Below are positions 17,603 through 25,701 of a DNA stretch of 55,489 nt, piece by piece. The translations under genes and the position numbers were made by a program. Numbering within the stretch: the stretch's first letter is position 1; the number at the start of each line of letters is the position of its first letter. Source of the DNA: DATLMR01 sp035634255 (GTDB lineage Bacteria; Acidobacteriota; Blastocatellia; UBA7656); assembly GCA_035634255.1 (NCBI GenBank), contig DASQDI010000171.1:1-55489 (forward strand). Reading direction: 5' to 3'. The notes under the pieces are model-generated. The model was not told the DNA's origin and did no database searches. It saw only the letters and a list, made by a program, of their open reading frames with translations.

Positions 17603-18391
17603 ATGAACAAGGGGGTCGTATCAATCTCGAAGCGGCTGGCGACGGCAGCGGCCGGGATATTTTTATTCGCAATCATAGCGGCGGCGCAGGTCAGCGCGAC
17701 CGGCGAGCGCGAGAAATACTTCGACAACGCGCGGCAAATGACTTCGCGGGGCGACCTGAAGGGCGCGGTCTCGGAATACCGCAAATCTATAGAAGCGGCG
17801 GGCGGGGAGTACCCCGAAGCCTACAATAACCTCGGGATGGTCTTAGGCATGATGGGCGAGACGAAGGAGGCGATCACGGCCTTCAGGACCGCCCTGAAGC
17901 AGAGGCAGGACACCTACGCGGAAGCGCACTATAACTTAGGCATCGCGCTCAGCATGGAAGACGACCTCACGGGGGCGGAGAAAGAGTTCCAGACCGCGGC
18001 GCGGCAGAAGCCCGGAGAGTTCCCCGAAGCTTACGCGAACCTCGGGATAACCTACGCCCGCAAGGGAGAGTCGGAGCGCGCGATTACCACTTTCAAGATC
18101 GCCATCGAGCAGGCCGAAGGGTTCTACCCCGAGGCGCATTACAATCTCGGCATCGCCTTCTTCAACACGGGAAGGTTCGAAGAGGCCATCGCGGAATTCA
18201 AAGATTCGATTGCGCAGAGCGAGGACTTCCCCGAGGCGCACTACAACCTGGCCGTCGCCCTGACTAAGGTCGGAAGGAACGAAGACGCCGCCGAAGAGTT
18301 CGAGTCTTACCTGAAGCTAGCGGTCGACGCCTCGGACAGGGATGAGGTCCGCACCCGCATTACGCAGTTGCGCAAAGTGTCGCTCAGGTGA
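17603..18391 (+). CDS. exported TPR protein with very regular repeats
   Basis: A 262-residue product beginning at ATG 17603 behind GTAAGGG; an in-frame ATG 72 bases upstream lacks a ribosome site. A signal peptide (KRLATAAAGIFLFAIIAAAQ) is followed by five TPR units of about 35-36 residues. Each opens with a variant of (F/Y)PEAHYNLGIA, for example YPEAYNNLGMV, YAEAHYNLGIA, FPEAYANLGIT, YPEAHYNLGIA and FPEAHYNLAVA. The unit is a little longer than the standard 34. It is likely a periplasmic scaffold; the partner is unknown. A U-tract terminator follows at 18429. Confidence 0.8.
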   Translation: MNKGVVSISKRLATAAAGIFLFAIIAAAQVSATGEREKYFDNARQMTSRGDLKGAVSEYRKSIEAAGGEYPEAYNNLGMVLGMMGETKEAITAFRTALKQRQDTYAEAHYNLGIALSMEDDLTGAEKEFQTAARQKPGEFPEAYANLGITYARKGESERAITTFKIAIEQAEGFYPEAHYNLGIAFFNTGRFEEAIAEFKDSIAQSEDFPEAHYNLAVALTKVGRNEDAAEEFESYLKLAVDASDRDEVRTRITQLRKVSLR

Positions 18392-18428
18392 GGCGCGGGG
18401 AGCTTTTCAATTCATCGTCTAACTCTAT

Positions 18429-18464
18429 AAGGGCGGGCCGCTTTTAAAGCGCCTGCCTTTTTTT
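18429..18464 (+). terminator. rho-independent terminator after TPR gene
   Basis: A GC-rich stem (AAGGGCGGGCCGCTTT pairing with AAAGCGCCTGCCTT, one mismatch and one bulge) is followed by a run of seven T residues. Confidence 0.75.
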
Positions 18465-18487
18465 CCGCCCCCGCCATTCGCCGCAAG

Positions 18488-18517
18488 GTGACTAACCGTG
18501 CCGCGCGGTGATAAAAT
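18488..18517 (+). promoter_or_regulatory. putative promoter for cystathionine beta-synthase
   Basis: GTGACT (18488-18493) and TAAAAT (18512-18517) are 18 bases apart, 50 bases before the start codon and just after the previous terminator. Confidence 0.4.
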
Positions 18518-18566
18518 TCTTCTCCGCGAATTAACAGAGCGGCCATTCAATCAAAGCTGAGGACAC

Positions 18567-19928
18567 ATGGATTATAAAGAGAATATTCTCGATCTCATCG
18601 GGGCCACGCCTTTAGTCAGGCTCAATAAATTAACGAAGGGGATGGACGCGCTCGTGCTCGCGAAGATGGAGTCGCTCAACCCCGGAGGGTCGGTGAAGGA
18701 CCGCATCGGCATCTCGATGATCGACGCGGCGGAGCGGGAGGGGCGCTTGAAGCCGGGCGGGACCGTCGTCGAAGCCACCAGCGGCAACACGGGCATCGGC
18801 ATAGCGCTCACCTGCGCCGTGCGCGGCTACAAAGCCGTCTTCGTGATGACCGACAAGTGCTCGGTCGAGAAGGTCAGGTACCTGAAGGCGCTCGGGGCGG
18901 ACGTGGTGGTCGTCCCCGTGAGCGCGAAGCAGGATTCGCCCGACCACTACGTCAACACTGCCCGGCGCATCGCCAAAGAGACCCCCAACTCTCTCTTCGT
19001 CTTTCAGTACGGGAACCCCGCCAACCCGGAAGCGCACTACCGCACCACGGGGCCGGAGATATGGGAGCAGACCGAGGGCCGCGTCACCCATTTCGTTTCG
19101 GGCATAGGGACCGGGGGCACCATCAGCGGGGCGGGCCGTTACCTGAAAGAGAAGAAGCCGGGCATTAAGATAGTCGGCGCGGACCCGTATGGCTCGGTCT
19201 TCAAGACTTTCAAGGAGACGGGCAAGCTGATGGAGAGCACGCCTTATCTGGTCGAAGGGATAGGCCAGGAGATAATCCCTGAAAACGTCCACATGAAGTA
19301 CATAGACCAGATCATCAACGTGACCGACCGCGATTCGTTTCAGATGGCGCGGAGGCTCGGGCGCGAGGAGGGCATCTTCTGCGGGGGCTCGACGGGCACG
19401 ATTGCCTGCGCGGCCCTGAGCGTGGCGCGCGACCTGGGCAAAGACGATGTCGTGGTCTTCATCGTCTGCGACACGGGCGAGCGCTACCTGTCGAAGTTCC
19501 TCTCGGACGAGTGGATGAAAGAGAAGCGGATGCTCGGCGTGGAGAAGATTTCGGTCGGGCTGCTCAACCAGACGAAGCAGTCGGACTCGACCCCGAGCCT
19601 CGTGTCGGTCGGGCCGGATCACGTGGTCGGGGACGCGCTCCAGATGATGCACAACTACGGCCTTTCGCAGTTGCCCGTGCTTCAGGAGGGCAAGGCCGTC
19701 GGCTCCGTGCGCGAGGGGAGGCTGATGTCGAAGCTGCTCGAAAACCGGGAGCTCGCTCGCTCGCGCGTCTCGGAAGTGATGGACAAGAGCTTCCCGGTCG
19801 TGACCGAAGACGTGGGCGTGGAGACCGCCACCAAGTACCTGAAAGACTCCCCGGCGATCCTCATCGAAGAGTACGGGCGGATCGTCGGCATCATCACGCG
19901 CTACGACGTGCTCGACGTGCACCCTTGA
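18567..19928 (+). CDS. cystathionine beta-synthase with C-terminal CBS-domain pair
   Basis: A 453-residue PLP enzyme that condenses serine (or a derivative) with homocysteine to give cystathionine. The PLP lysine is K44 in GGSVKDRIG, the substrate-binding loop is TSGNTGIG (about residues 72-79), and the phosphate-binding GTGGTISG loop is near 185-192. The catalytic domain ends near residue 320. Two CBS motifs then occupy the tail (HVVGDALQMMHNYGLSQLPVL and MDKSFPVVTEDVGVETATKYL), which usually bind adenosyl ligands such as SAM. The CBS pair separates it from a plain CysK. Single-gene transcript between a putative promoter and a perfect hairpin. cbs would be the usual symbol but the exact donor substrate is not provable here. 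Confidence 0.88.
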   Translation: MDYKENILDLIGATPLVRLNKLTKGMDALVLAKMESLNPGGSVKDRIGISMIDAAEREGRLKPGGTVVEATSGNTGIGIALTCAVRGYKAVFVMTDKCSVEKVRYLKALGADVVVVPVSAKQDSPDHYVNTARRIAKETPNSLFVFQYGNPANPEAHYRTTGPEIWEQTEGRVTHFVSGIGTGGTISGAGRYLKEKKPGIKIVGADPYGSVFKTFKETGKLMESTPYLVEGIGQEIIPENVHMKYIDQIINVTDRDSFQMARRLGREEGIFCGGSTGTIACAALSVARDLGKDDVVVFIVCDTGERYLSKFLSDEWMKEKRMLGVEKISVGLLNQTKQSDSTPSLVSVGPDHVVGDALQMMHNYGLSQLPVLQEGKAVGSVREGRLMSKLLENRELARSRVSEVMDKSFPVVTEDVGVETATKYLKDSPAILIEEYGRIVGIITRYDVLDVHP

Positions 19929-19937
19929 ATCGAAGCG

Positions 19938-19969
19938 GGTGAGGGGCAGGAACGAGCCTGCCCCTCACC
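19938..19969. terminator. 13-bp perfect hairpin between convergent genes
   Basis: GGTGAGGGGCAGG pairs exactly with CCTGCCCCTCACC around a six-base loop, just after the cystathionine beta-synthase stop and before the 3' end of the dehydrogenase. There is no U-tract. Confidence 0.6.
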
Positions 19970-20018
19970 GTACCCCTTACAAGGTCCCGCACAAATCCCC
20001 TAATCACCTCACGTCGCT

Positions 20019-21260
20019 TCATCCTTTCTTCGAGGTCGCGGTCGAAAAACTCGAAGGCTCAAGCATCACCTTGATCCACCCCGGCTGCCTCTCGTCGAAA
20101 GCCCTGTAAGCCTCGATGGCGGAGACGAGCGGCTCGCGCTGCGTGAGTATCTCCGCAGGGTCGATTGCGCCCGCGCGCACCATGTCGACCAGGTCGGGAA
20201 TGTATTTCCGGTGGTTACAGTTCCCCATCTTAACGGTGAGGTTCTTGTTCATCGCCTCGCCAATCGGGAACGTCTGAAGCGTCTGCGGGTAGACGCCGAT
20301 GATGGAGAGCGACCCCGCCTTCGCGAGTGATCTCACCGCCCACGAGAGGGCCTGGGAAGGGGCGTCGCCCGGCACCCAGTTGTCGCCGTCCGGGTTCTGC
20401 TTCGGCGCGACCTGCCGGACCTGCTGCTCGAACTGCTCCTTCTCCTTCTTCGCCTGCCGCGCCGCCGGCCCTTTGTGCGCGTGCTCGGCGTCGACCCCGA
20501 CGGCGTCGATGGCGCGGTCGACGCCTATGCCCCCGGTCAGGCCCCTGATGATTTCGACCGGGTCCTCCTTGTTGAAGTCTATTACTTCAGCGCCCTGCGC
20601 GCGCGCCATCTCCAGGCGCGAAGGCACCGTGTCTATCGCGAGTATCCGCCCGGCCTTCAGGAGCTTTGCGGACGCGATGGTGAACTGGCCCACGGGGCCG
20701 CAGCCGAACACCGCCACCGTGTCGCCCGCCTCGATCTCCGCCAGGTCCGCGCCGAAGTACCCGGTGGGGAAGATATCGGAAAGCAGGATTGCCTGATCGT
20801 CGGAGACTTCGTCGGGAAGCTTGATCGGCCCGACGTTGGCGAACGGGATGCGCGCCCGCTCGGCCTGGAGGCCGGCGAAGCCCCCCGCCGTCTCGGGCCC
20901 GCCGAAGAAGGCCGTCCCCGCCAGAGACCCGTTCGGGTTCGCGTTGTCGCACTGGGCGTAATAACCGTCGCGGCAGTAAGAGCAGTACCCGCAGGCTATG
21001 GTCGAAGGGATGACGACGCGGTCCCCGACGTTCAGGTTGCGCACGTCTTTCCCGATCTCTTCGACCACGCCGACCCCCTCGTGCCCGAGGATCATGCCCG
21101 GCTTCATCCCCGGAACCGTGCCGCGGACGAAGTGCAGGTCGGTGCCGCAGATGGCGCTCGCCGTCAGCCTGACTATGGCGTCGGTCGGCTCCTTAATCTT
21201 CGGGTCGGAAACATCATCGAGGCGTATGTCGCCGATCCCGTGAAATACGACTGCTTTCAT
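20019..21260 (-). CDS. zinc-dependent alcohol / glutathione-independent formaldehyde-dehydrogenase-like enzyme
   Basis: A 413-residue medium-chain dehydrogenase. Catalytic-zinc ligands lie in CGTDLHFVRG and GHEGVGVVEEIG; the structural zinc is held by CGYCSYCRDGYYAQC. The Rossmann loop is VFGCGPVGQF. A 50-residue insertion follows the nucleotide-binding domain (AEHAHKGPAARQAKKEKEQF...), as seen in the glutathione-independent formaldehyde-dehydrogenase-like group of long zinc ADHs. The substrate is unknown. AAAGGAG precedes the ATG. A cupin gene lies 85 bases upstream on the same strand and could be co-transcribed. Confidence 0.85.
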   Translation of the reverse strand: MKAVVFHGIGDIRLDDVSDPKIKEPTDAIVRLTASAICGTDLHFVRGTVPGMKPGMILGHEGVGVVEEIGKDVRNLNVGDRVVIPSTIACGYCSYCRDGYYAQCDNANPNGSLAGTAFFGGPETAGGFAGLQAERARIPFANVGPIKLPDEVSDDQAILLSDIFPTGYFGADLAEIEAGDTVAVFGCGPVGQFTIASAKLLKAGRILAIDTVPSRLEMARAQGAEVIDFNKEDPVEIIRGLTGGIGVDRAIDAVGVDAEHAHKGPAARQAKKEKEQFEQQVRQVAPKQNPDGDNWVPGDAPSQALSWAVRSLAKAGSLSIIGVYPQTLQTFPIGEAMNKNLTVKMGNCNHRKYIPDLVDMVRAGAIDPAEILTQREPLVSAIEAYRAFDERQPGWIKVMLEPSSFSTATSKKG

Positions 21261-21345
21261 TCAAAAGACTCCTTTTCCGGCTCCGGTGAGAGCCCGCAGA
21301 AAACGGTTCGGGATAATTCGAAAATTACGGAGCGGGCGACGCCGC

Positions 21346-21687
21346 TCAGACATCGTCGCGCCCGTGGACGGCGGCGGGCGGGTAAGTGGCTTCGACCGCC
21401 GTGAAAGGCTCAAGTATCTTGTAAGTGTGAGACGAGCCCTTCGGCACGACCCACGAGTCCCCCTTTTCGAGGATGACCAGCTGCCCCTCAAGGTGCAGCT
21501 CCGCGCGGCCCTTGATCACATAGCCAACCGTCTCGTAATCGCGCACGGACTCGGGCTTGAGCGGGCCGGGCTCCTCGTTCTCCCACAAACGCATGGAGAT
21601 GTTCTTGCCCGACGCGAGGTACTTCTGACCCATCTCGCCCGTCGGAGAGTGCTTCGACTGCACCTTCATCACCGTTGTATCGCCCAT
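21346..21687 (-). CDS. small single-domain cupin protein
   Basis: A 113-residue product; the start at 21687 follows a strong AAGGAGGGAG. The cupin fold shows as GYVIKGRAELHLEGQLVILEK (motif 1 region) and GDSWVVPKGSSHTYKILE (motif 2 with Pro and His). The first-motif histidines are mostly absent, so metal binding is doubtful. It may be a small sensor or an isomerase-like enzyme. It lies directly upstream of the zinc dehydrogenase on the same strand. Confidence 0.8.
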   Translation of the reverse strand: MGDTTVMKVQSKHSPTGEMGQKYLASGKNISMRLWENEEPGPLKPESVRDYETVGYVIKGRAELHLEGQLVILEKGDSWVVPKGSSHTYKILEPFTAVEATYPPAAVHGRDDV

Positions 21688-21779
21688 AAAAATCTCCCTC
21701 CTTGTTAATATCTTGCCGTTGCTTGAAGCTGCAAAATCCGTACCAGCAAGCCAAAGGCTGAGCCTTTTAAAAGCAGAAG

Positions 21780-21809
21780 GCGGCGCGGGCAAGGCTCCGC
21801 CCGCGCCGC
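21780..21809 (-). terminator. 11-bp hairpin followed by T-rich stretch (minus strand)
   Basis: GCGGCGCGGGC and its exact complement flank an eight-base loop. Read on the minus strand it is followed by CTTCTGCTTTTAAAA. It lies downstream of the 28-codon ORF and upstream of the cupin gene. Confidence 0.45.
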
Positions 21810-21936
21810 GCCGTCGAATGAGCGAGCCCGGCTCAAGGGCTCGTAAATAGCCTCCGGTCTTTTGATCTATTACGCGGTGCGGACTGCCTGCCCTCGTCCG
21901 CCTGCCACGAGCCGCCGGCCAATTCGGTCGTCGGTG

Positions 21937-22023
21937 CTAAGCCCCGACTATCAGGTTAAGGCTGAGAACAAGGGCGCTAAGAATCGCGGTTAGCCCAATC
22001 GCTCTTAAGGTAATGCGGGTCAT
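21937..22023 (-). CDS. candidate 28-aa single-helix membrane peptide
   Basis: An ATG preceded at good spacing by AAAGGGGGAG opens a frame coding for MTRITLRAIGLTAILSAL and ten further hydrophobic residues, ending NLIVGA. The peptide is one membrane helix with two N-terminal arginines, so the N-terminus would stay inside. It lies alone in a 670-base stretch between the cupin gene and pepA, with a hairpin downstream. Whether it is translated is not known. It could be a small regulatory or toxin-like peptide. Confidence 0.5.
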   Translation of the reverse strand: MTRITLRAIGLTAILSALVLSLNLIVGA

Positions 22024-22255
22024 TGCGCTCCCCCTTTACTTCCTCCGCGCGGCGGGCCGAAGAGACATACGCGCGGACTAGTTTCGGCTACCTGGCTGAC
22101 CTTATACCCTTCCTTGCATCGGCGTGAGACGGGTTTGCTCGCTCGCCTGTTCCGGTGTCTGTTCAGGGACAAGATGAGCCCCTTCAAACAGCGAGTTTGA
22201 AAGTGTGAGGATTACTTCTGAGATTTCGCACGGCAATACCCGTGCCGGCGCGGGC

Positions 22256-22339
22256 TCAACATGAGCGGTAGTAAGACAGGATTATGATGAGCGAGAGAAG
22301 GATGAGCGCGCCGATCTGTTGGGAGCGGGAGAAGGACAT
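22256..22339 (-). CDS. possible 27-aa membrane peptide or remnant of a larger gene
   Basis: The frame encodes MSFSRSQQIGALILLSL, then a hydrophobic run and YYRSC before TGA. It has the shape of a short N-terminal membrane anchor. Unlike its neighbour at 21937 it has no purine-rich ribosome site, so it may be a decayed 5' end or chance. Confidence 0.25.
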   Translation of the reverse strand: MSFSRSQQIGALILLSLIIILSYYRSC

Positions 22340-22353
22340 AGGGGAGCAGGGGC

Positions 22354-22460
22354 CAGGAGTCAGTGGTCAGGAGTCAGGGGCTAAGGAAGGAGCATCTCAG
22401 ACTATCTTTATAGAATCCTTTTACTCCCCTGACTCCTGAATCCCGGCCCCCGGCCACTGA
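22354..22460. repeat. nested inverted/direct repeat downstream of pepA
   Basis: CAGGAGTCAG occurs twice (22354-22363, 22368-22377). TCAGGAGTCAGGGG (22367-22380) is matched by its exact reverse complement at 22426-22439, and TCAGTGG (22360) pairs with CCACTGA (22454-22460). This gives a cruciform-like palindromic unit between pepA and the short peptides. It resembles dispersed intergenic GTCAGGAGTCAG elements of many bacteria and may also end the pepA transcript. A related GC-rich stretch lies at 28381-28413. Confidence 0.6.
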
Positions 22461-22461
22461 A

Positions 22462-23970
22462 TCACTCTTTCGCCGCCTGACTGCAGACGTAATTTACGAG
22501 GGTGCGAATGCCCACGCCGGTCGGCCCCTTCGCCATGTAAGGCTTGCGCTCGTTCTCCCAGGCGGTCCCGGCTATGTCGAAATGGACCCAGGGGCTGTCT
22601 TCGGCGAACTCTTTCAGGAAGTACGCGGCGGTGATCGTTCCCGCGTAGCGGCCGGCGGAGTTCTTGATGTCGGCGATCTCGCTCTTTATCATCTCGCGGT
22701 ACTCTTCGTCCATCGGCAACTGCCAGAGGCGCTCGCCCACTTCGCGGCCGGCCTCGCGCACCTCGTCGATGAAAGCCTGATCGTTGCCCATTATGGCGAC
22801 GTTGATCGTGCCCAAAGCGATGGCGACCGCGCCCGTCAGAGTCGCCAGGTCTATTATCTTCGTCGCCCCGAGCTTGCGCGCGTAGGTGATGGCGTCGGCC
22901 AGAATCACGCGGCCTTCGGCGTCGGTGTTGATCACTTCAATCGTCTTCCCGCTCATCGCGCGCAACACGTCGCCCGGCTTGTAGGCGCGGCCCGAGGGCA
23001 TGTTCTCGGTCGCGGGCATCAGGCCGATGACGTTGATGCGGGGCTTGAGCTGCGCGATGGCCCGCATCGTGGCGAGGGCCGCGGCGGCGCCCGACATGTC
23101 GTACTTCATCTTCTCCATGCCTTCGGCGGGCTTGATCGAGATCCCGCCCGAATCGAAGGTTATCCCTTTTCCGACGATGGCGATCACGTCGGCGTCGTTG
23201 CCCATCGGCTCCGCCCCCTCCGGCGTGTAGCGCAGGACGATCAGCTTCGCGGGCTCGTCCGAGCCGCGCGCGACCCCGAGCAACGCGCCCATGCCGAGCT
23301 CTTTCATCCGGGCTTCGTCCAGAACGTCTACGTCGAGCCCGTAGCGCGCGGCGGTCTCCTTGGCCCGCTCGGCGAGCTCCGTGGGGGTGAGCGTGGAGCT
23401 CGGCTCGTTCGAGAGCTCGCGCGCGAAGTTCACGGCCTCGCCTATTATGCGGCCCCGCTCCACGCCCCGCGCGAGCGCCTCTTCGAGGCCCGGCGCCGAG
23501 GCGACTATTATCAGCTCGTCGATGCGCCGCTCCTCTTTATTTTCGGTCTTGTACATGTCGGGCTCGAACAGCCCGATGAGCACGCCCTCGACGGCGGCCT
23601 GCACGCTGCTGCCCAGGTCCAGCTGCGAGCGGCGCAGAATAGCCATCGTGCGCGCGCCCTTGCCGCGCAGGAATCTCGCGGAGGAGCCCGCCACCTTGCG
23701 CACCGTGTCGAAGGAGAAGTCTTCGCGCTTGCCCGCGCCCACCAGGAGCAGGCGGCGCGCGCGGATATTCCCCGGCCGGTAGACGTAGACCATGTCGCCC
23801 TGCTTGCCGCGCATCTCGTCGCCCGACAGCACCTCGCTCAGCATCCCGCTCGTGCGCTCGTCCAGCTCTTTGAGGGTGCCCTCGCCGGCCTTCTCGCCCT
23901 CGTAGATCATCACGACGAGCGCGTCGGCCTCCACGTCATAAAAGTTTCCTGAGTCTGCCCTTACTTCCAT
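22462..23970 (-). CDS. pepA: leucyl aminopeptidase (M17)
   Basis: A 502-residue cytosolic aminopeptidase. The N-terminal macro-like domain (residues 1-165) precedes the catalytic domain. That domain holds the two-metal site and signature: GKGITFDSGGISIKP with the metal-ligand Lys and Asp, MKYDMSGAAA, and NTDAEGRVILAD (about residues 346-357) with the bicarbonate-binding Arg. It releases N-terminal residues, often Leu, from peptides with Zn2+/Mn2+. Length is usual. A GGGAGAAGAG site precedes the start. smpB lies 35 bases upstream on the same strand. Confidence 0.95.
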   Translation of the reverse strand: MEVRADSGNFYDVEADALVVMIYEGEKAGEGTLKELDERTSGMLSEVLSGDEMRGKQGDMVYVYRPGNIRARRLLLVGAGKREDFSFDTVRKVAGSSARFLRGKGARTMAILRRSQLDLGSSVQAAVEGVLIGLFEPDMYKTENKEERRIDELIIVASAPGLEEALARGVERGRIIGEAVNFARELSNEPSSTLTPTELAERAKETAARYGLDVDVLDEARMKELGMGALLGVARGSDEPAKLIVLRYTPEGAEPMGNDADVIAIVGKGITFDSGGISIKPAEGMEKMKYDMSGAAAALATMRAIAQLKPRINVIGLMPATENMPSGRAYKPGDVLRAMSGKTIEVINTDAEGRVILADAITYARKLGATKIIDLATLTGAVAIALGTINVAIMGNDQAFIDEVREAGREVGERLWQLPMDEEYREMIKSEIADIKNSAGRYAGTITAAYFLKEFAEDSPWVHFDIAGTAWENERKPYMAKGPTGVGIRTLVNYVCSQAAKE

Positions 23971-24005
23971 CTCTTCTCCCTTTTCCGACAGCCGTGAGTG
24001 CCGGA

Positions 24006-24467
24006 TTAGCTCCTGCTCTTCGCCTTCATGGCCGCGCGCACCTCGCGATCCGACTCGCGCTTGCGCTCGGTCTCGCGCTTATCGTACAGCTTCTTGCCCT
24101 TCCCCACCGCGAGTTCGAGCTTGATCCGCCCGTTCTTGAAGTAGAGCCTCGTCGGCACCAGGGTGAGCCCCTTCTCCTGCGACTTGCCCAGCAGGCGGTC
24201 GATCTCCGTCTTGTGCAGGAGGAGCTTGCGCGTGCGCGTGGGCTCGTGGTTCTCGCGGTTGCCGTGGCTGTAAGGGCTTATGTGCGCGTTGAACAGCCAT
24301 GCCTCCCCGTTGCGCACCTGCCCGTAGCTGTCCTTCAGGTTGCACCGTCCCTCTCGGATCGATTTCACTTCTGTGCCGGTTAGCGCGATGCCGCACTCGT
24401 AGGTTTCGAGGATGTGATAGTTATGGTACGCCTCTCGATTGGTCGCCACCACTTTTTCGCTAGTCAT
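24006..24467 (-). CDS. smpB: SsrA-binding protein
   Basis: A 153-residue protein with the family's features: an N-terminal NREAYHNYHILETYECGIALTG strand region, the KSIREGRCNLKDSY and HISPY segments, and a very basic C-terminal tail (KGKKLYDKRETERKRESDRE...). SmpB delivers tmRNA to stalled ribosomes for trans-translation. The tmRNA gene itself is not seen in the window. It lies upstream of pepA on the same strand and diverges from the ThiF-like gene across a 200-base gap. Confidence 0.95.
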   Translation of the reverse strand: MTSEKVVATNREAYHNYHILETYECGIALTGTEVKSIREGRCNLKDSYGQVRNGEAWLFNAHISPYSHGNRENHEPTRTRKLLLHKTEIDRLLGKSQEKGLTLVPTRLYFKNGRIKLELAVGKGKKLYDKRETERKRESDREVRAAMKAKSRS

Positions 24468-24668
24468 AAAGCGTGCGTGTGCGTTGCGAGTAACTTCCGG
24501 ATAACACCAGTTATTGAATGGCTGTCGAAGCTCACCTGGTCAGTCCAAAATATATCCGATGCCGCGTCGCGCGCGCAACGCCGATTTTTCGGCGCGGGCG
24601 GGCGGTGGCTCAACCCTTTCGAGGTGGTGTAGAATTGAGTTTCTTTCTCTGGCCCCGGACGAAGGCTT

Positions 24669-25700
24669 ATGAGCGCAGACGAGAGGTACTCACGCCAGAT
24701 TCTTTTCGAAGGCATCGGAGCGGCCGGGCAGGCGGCGCTCGCGGCCTCGCGCGTCGTGATCATCGGCTGCGGGGCGCTCGGGGCCGTCCAGGCGGAGACG
24801 CTCGCGCGCGCGGGCGTGGGCGCGCTCGTGCTGGTCGACCGCGACTTCGTGGAAGAGTCGAACCTGCAGCGCCAGGTCATGTTCGAGGAGAGGGACGCCC
24901 TGGACCGCCTGCCGAAGGCGGAGGCCGCGGCCTCGCGGCTCAGGCGCGTGAACTCTCTGATCAAGGTCGAGCCGGTAGTCTCCGACGTGAACTTCGAAAA
25001 CGTGGAGGAGATAATCGCGGGCGCGGACCTCGTACTGGACGGCACGGATAATTTCGAGACGCGGTTCCTCATCAATGACGCCTGCGTCAAAAACGGCATA
25101 CCCTGGATATACGGGGCGGCGGTCGGCTCCTACGGCCTGACGATGACGATCATCCCGAACGTCACCCCCTGTCTCAGGTGCGTGCTCGAGGATTTGCCCG
25201 AGCCGGGGTCGAGCCCGACGTGCGACACTTCCGGGGTCATCATGCCCGTGGTGTCGATCGTCGCCTCTTTGCAGGCGGCGGAGGCGATGAAGGTGCTGAC
25301 GAATAATCTCGACAGGCTCCACCGCTCGCTCGTCAGGCTCGACGTGTGGGACCTTCAGGTGAGCCGGACGGACTTGTCCGATTACGGAGACCGCTCGGCC
25401 TGCCCCGCGTGCGGCAAGGGCCAGTTCGAGTTCCTGCTCGGGGCGGGCCGACAGGTCACCACCACCTTATGCGGGCGCAACGCCGTGCAGATCGCGCGCT
25501 CGGAGAAGACGAGCCTCGATTTTTCGGCGCTCGCGGACAAGCTGAGGCCGCTCGGGCAGGTCGCATTCAACGACTTCCTCCTGCGCTTCAAGGTCGAAGA
25601 ATATGACATAACGGTCTTCCGCGACGCGAGGAGCATCATTCGCGGCACGGCGGACCCCGCGGTTGCGCGCGGCATCTACGCGCGGTACATCGGAGCTTAG
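24669..25700 (+). CDS. ThiF/MoeB/HesA-family E1-like adenylyltransferase
   Basis: A 343-residue protein. The ATP-binding Rossmann motif is IIGCGALGA (about residues 33-41), followed by the LVDRDFVEESNLQRQ signature with the adenylation Arg. DGTDNFETRFLINDACV follows. A zinc pair CLRC (C168, C171) matches a second pair CPAC (C245, C248), and a catalytic-type Cys stands in TCDTSGVIMPV. Such enzymes adenylate the C-terminal glycine of a ubiquitin-like sulfur carrier (ThiS, MoaD) or a related acceptor. No carrier gene is adjacent. About 90 residues after CPAC form an extra domain of unknown role. An unknown gene follows with one base between stop and start. Confidence 0.88.
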   Translation: MSADERYSRQILFEGIGAAGQAALAASRVVIIGCGALGAVQAETLARAGVGALVLVDRDFVEESNLQRQVMFEERDALDRLPKAEAAASRLRRVNSLIKVEPVVSDVNFENVEEIIAGADLVLDGTDNFETRFLINDACVKNGIPWIYGAAVGSYGLTMTIIPNVTPCLRCVLEDLPEPGSSPTCDTSGVIMPVVSIVASLQAAEAMKVLTNNLDRLHRSLVRLDVWDLQVSRTDLSDYGDRSACPACGKGQFEFLLGAGRQVTTTLCGRNAVQIARSEKTSLDFSALADKLRPLGQVAFNDFLLRFKVEEYDITVFRDARSIIRGTADPAVARGIYARYIGA

Positions 25701-25701
25701 T

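Noticed and set aside
24468..24668. tmRNA gene next to smpB
   Set aside because: No tRNA-like ends or tag-peptide frame could be found in this gap.
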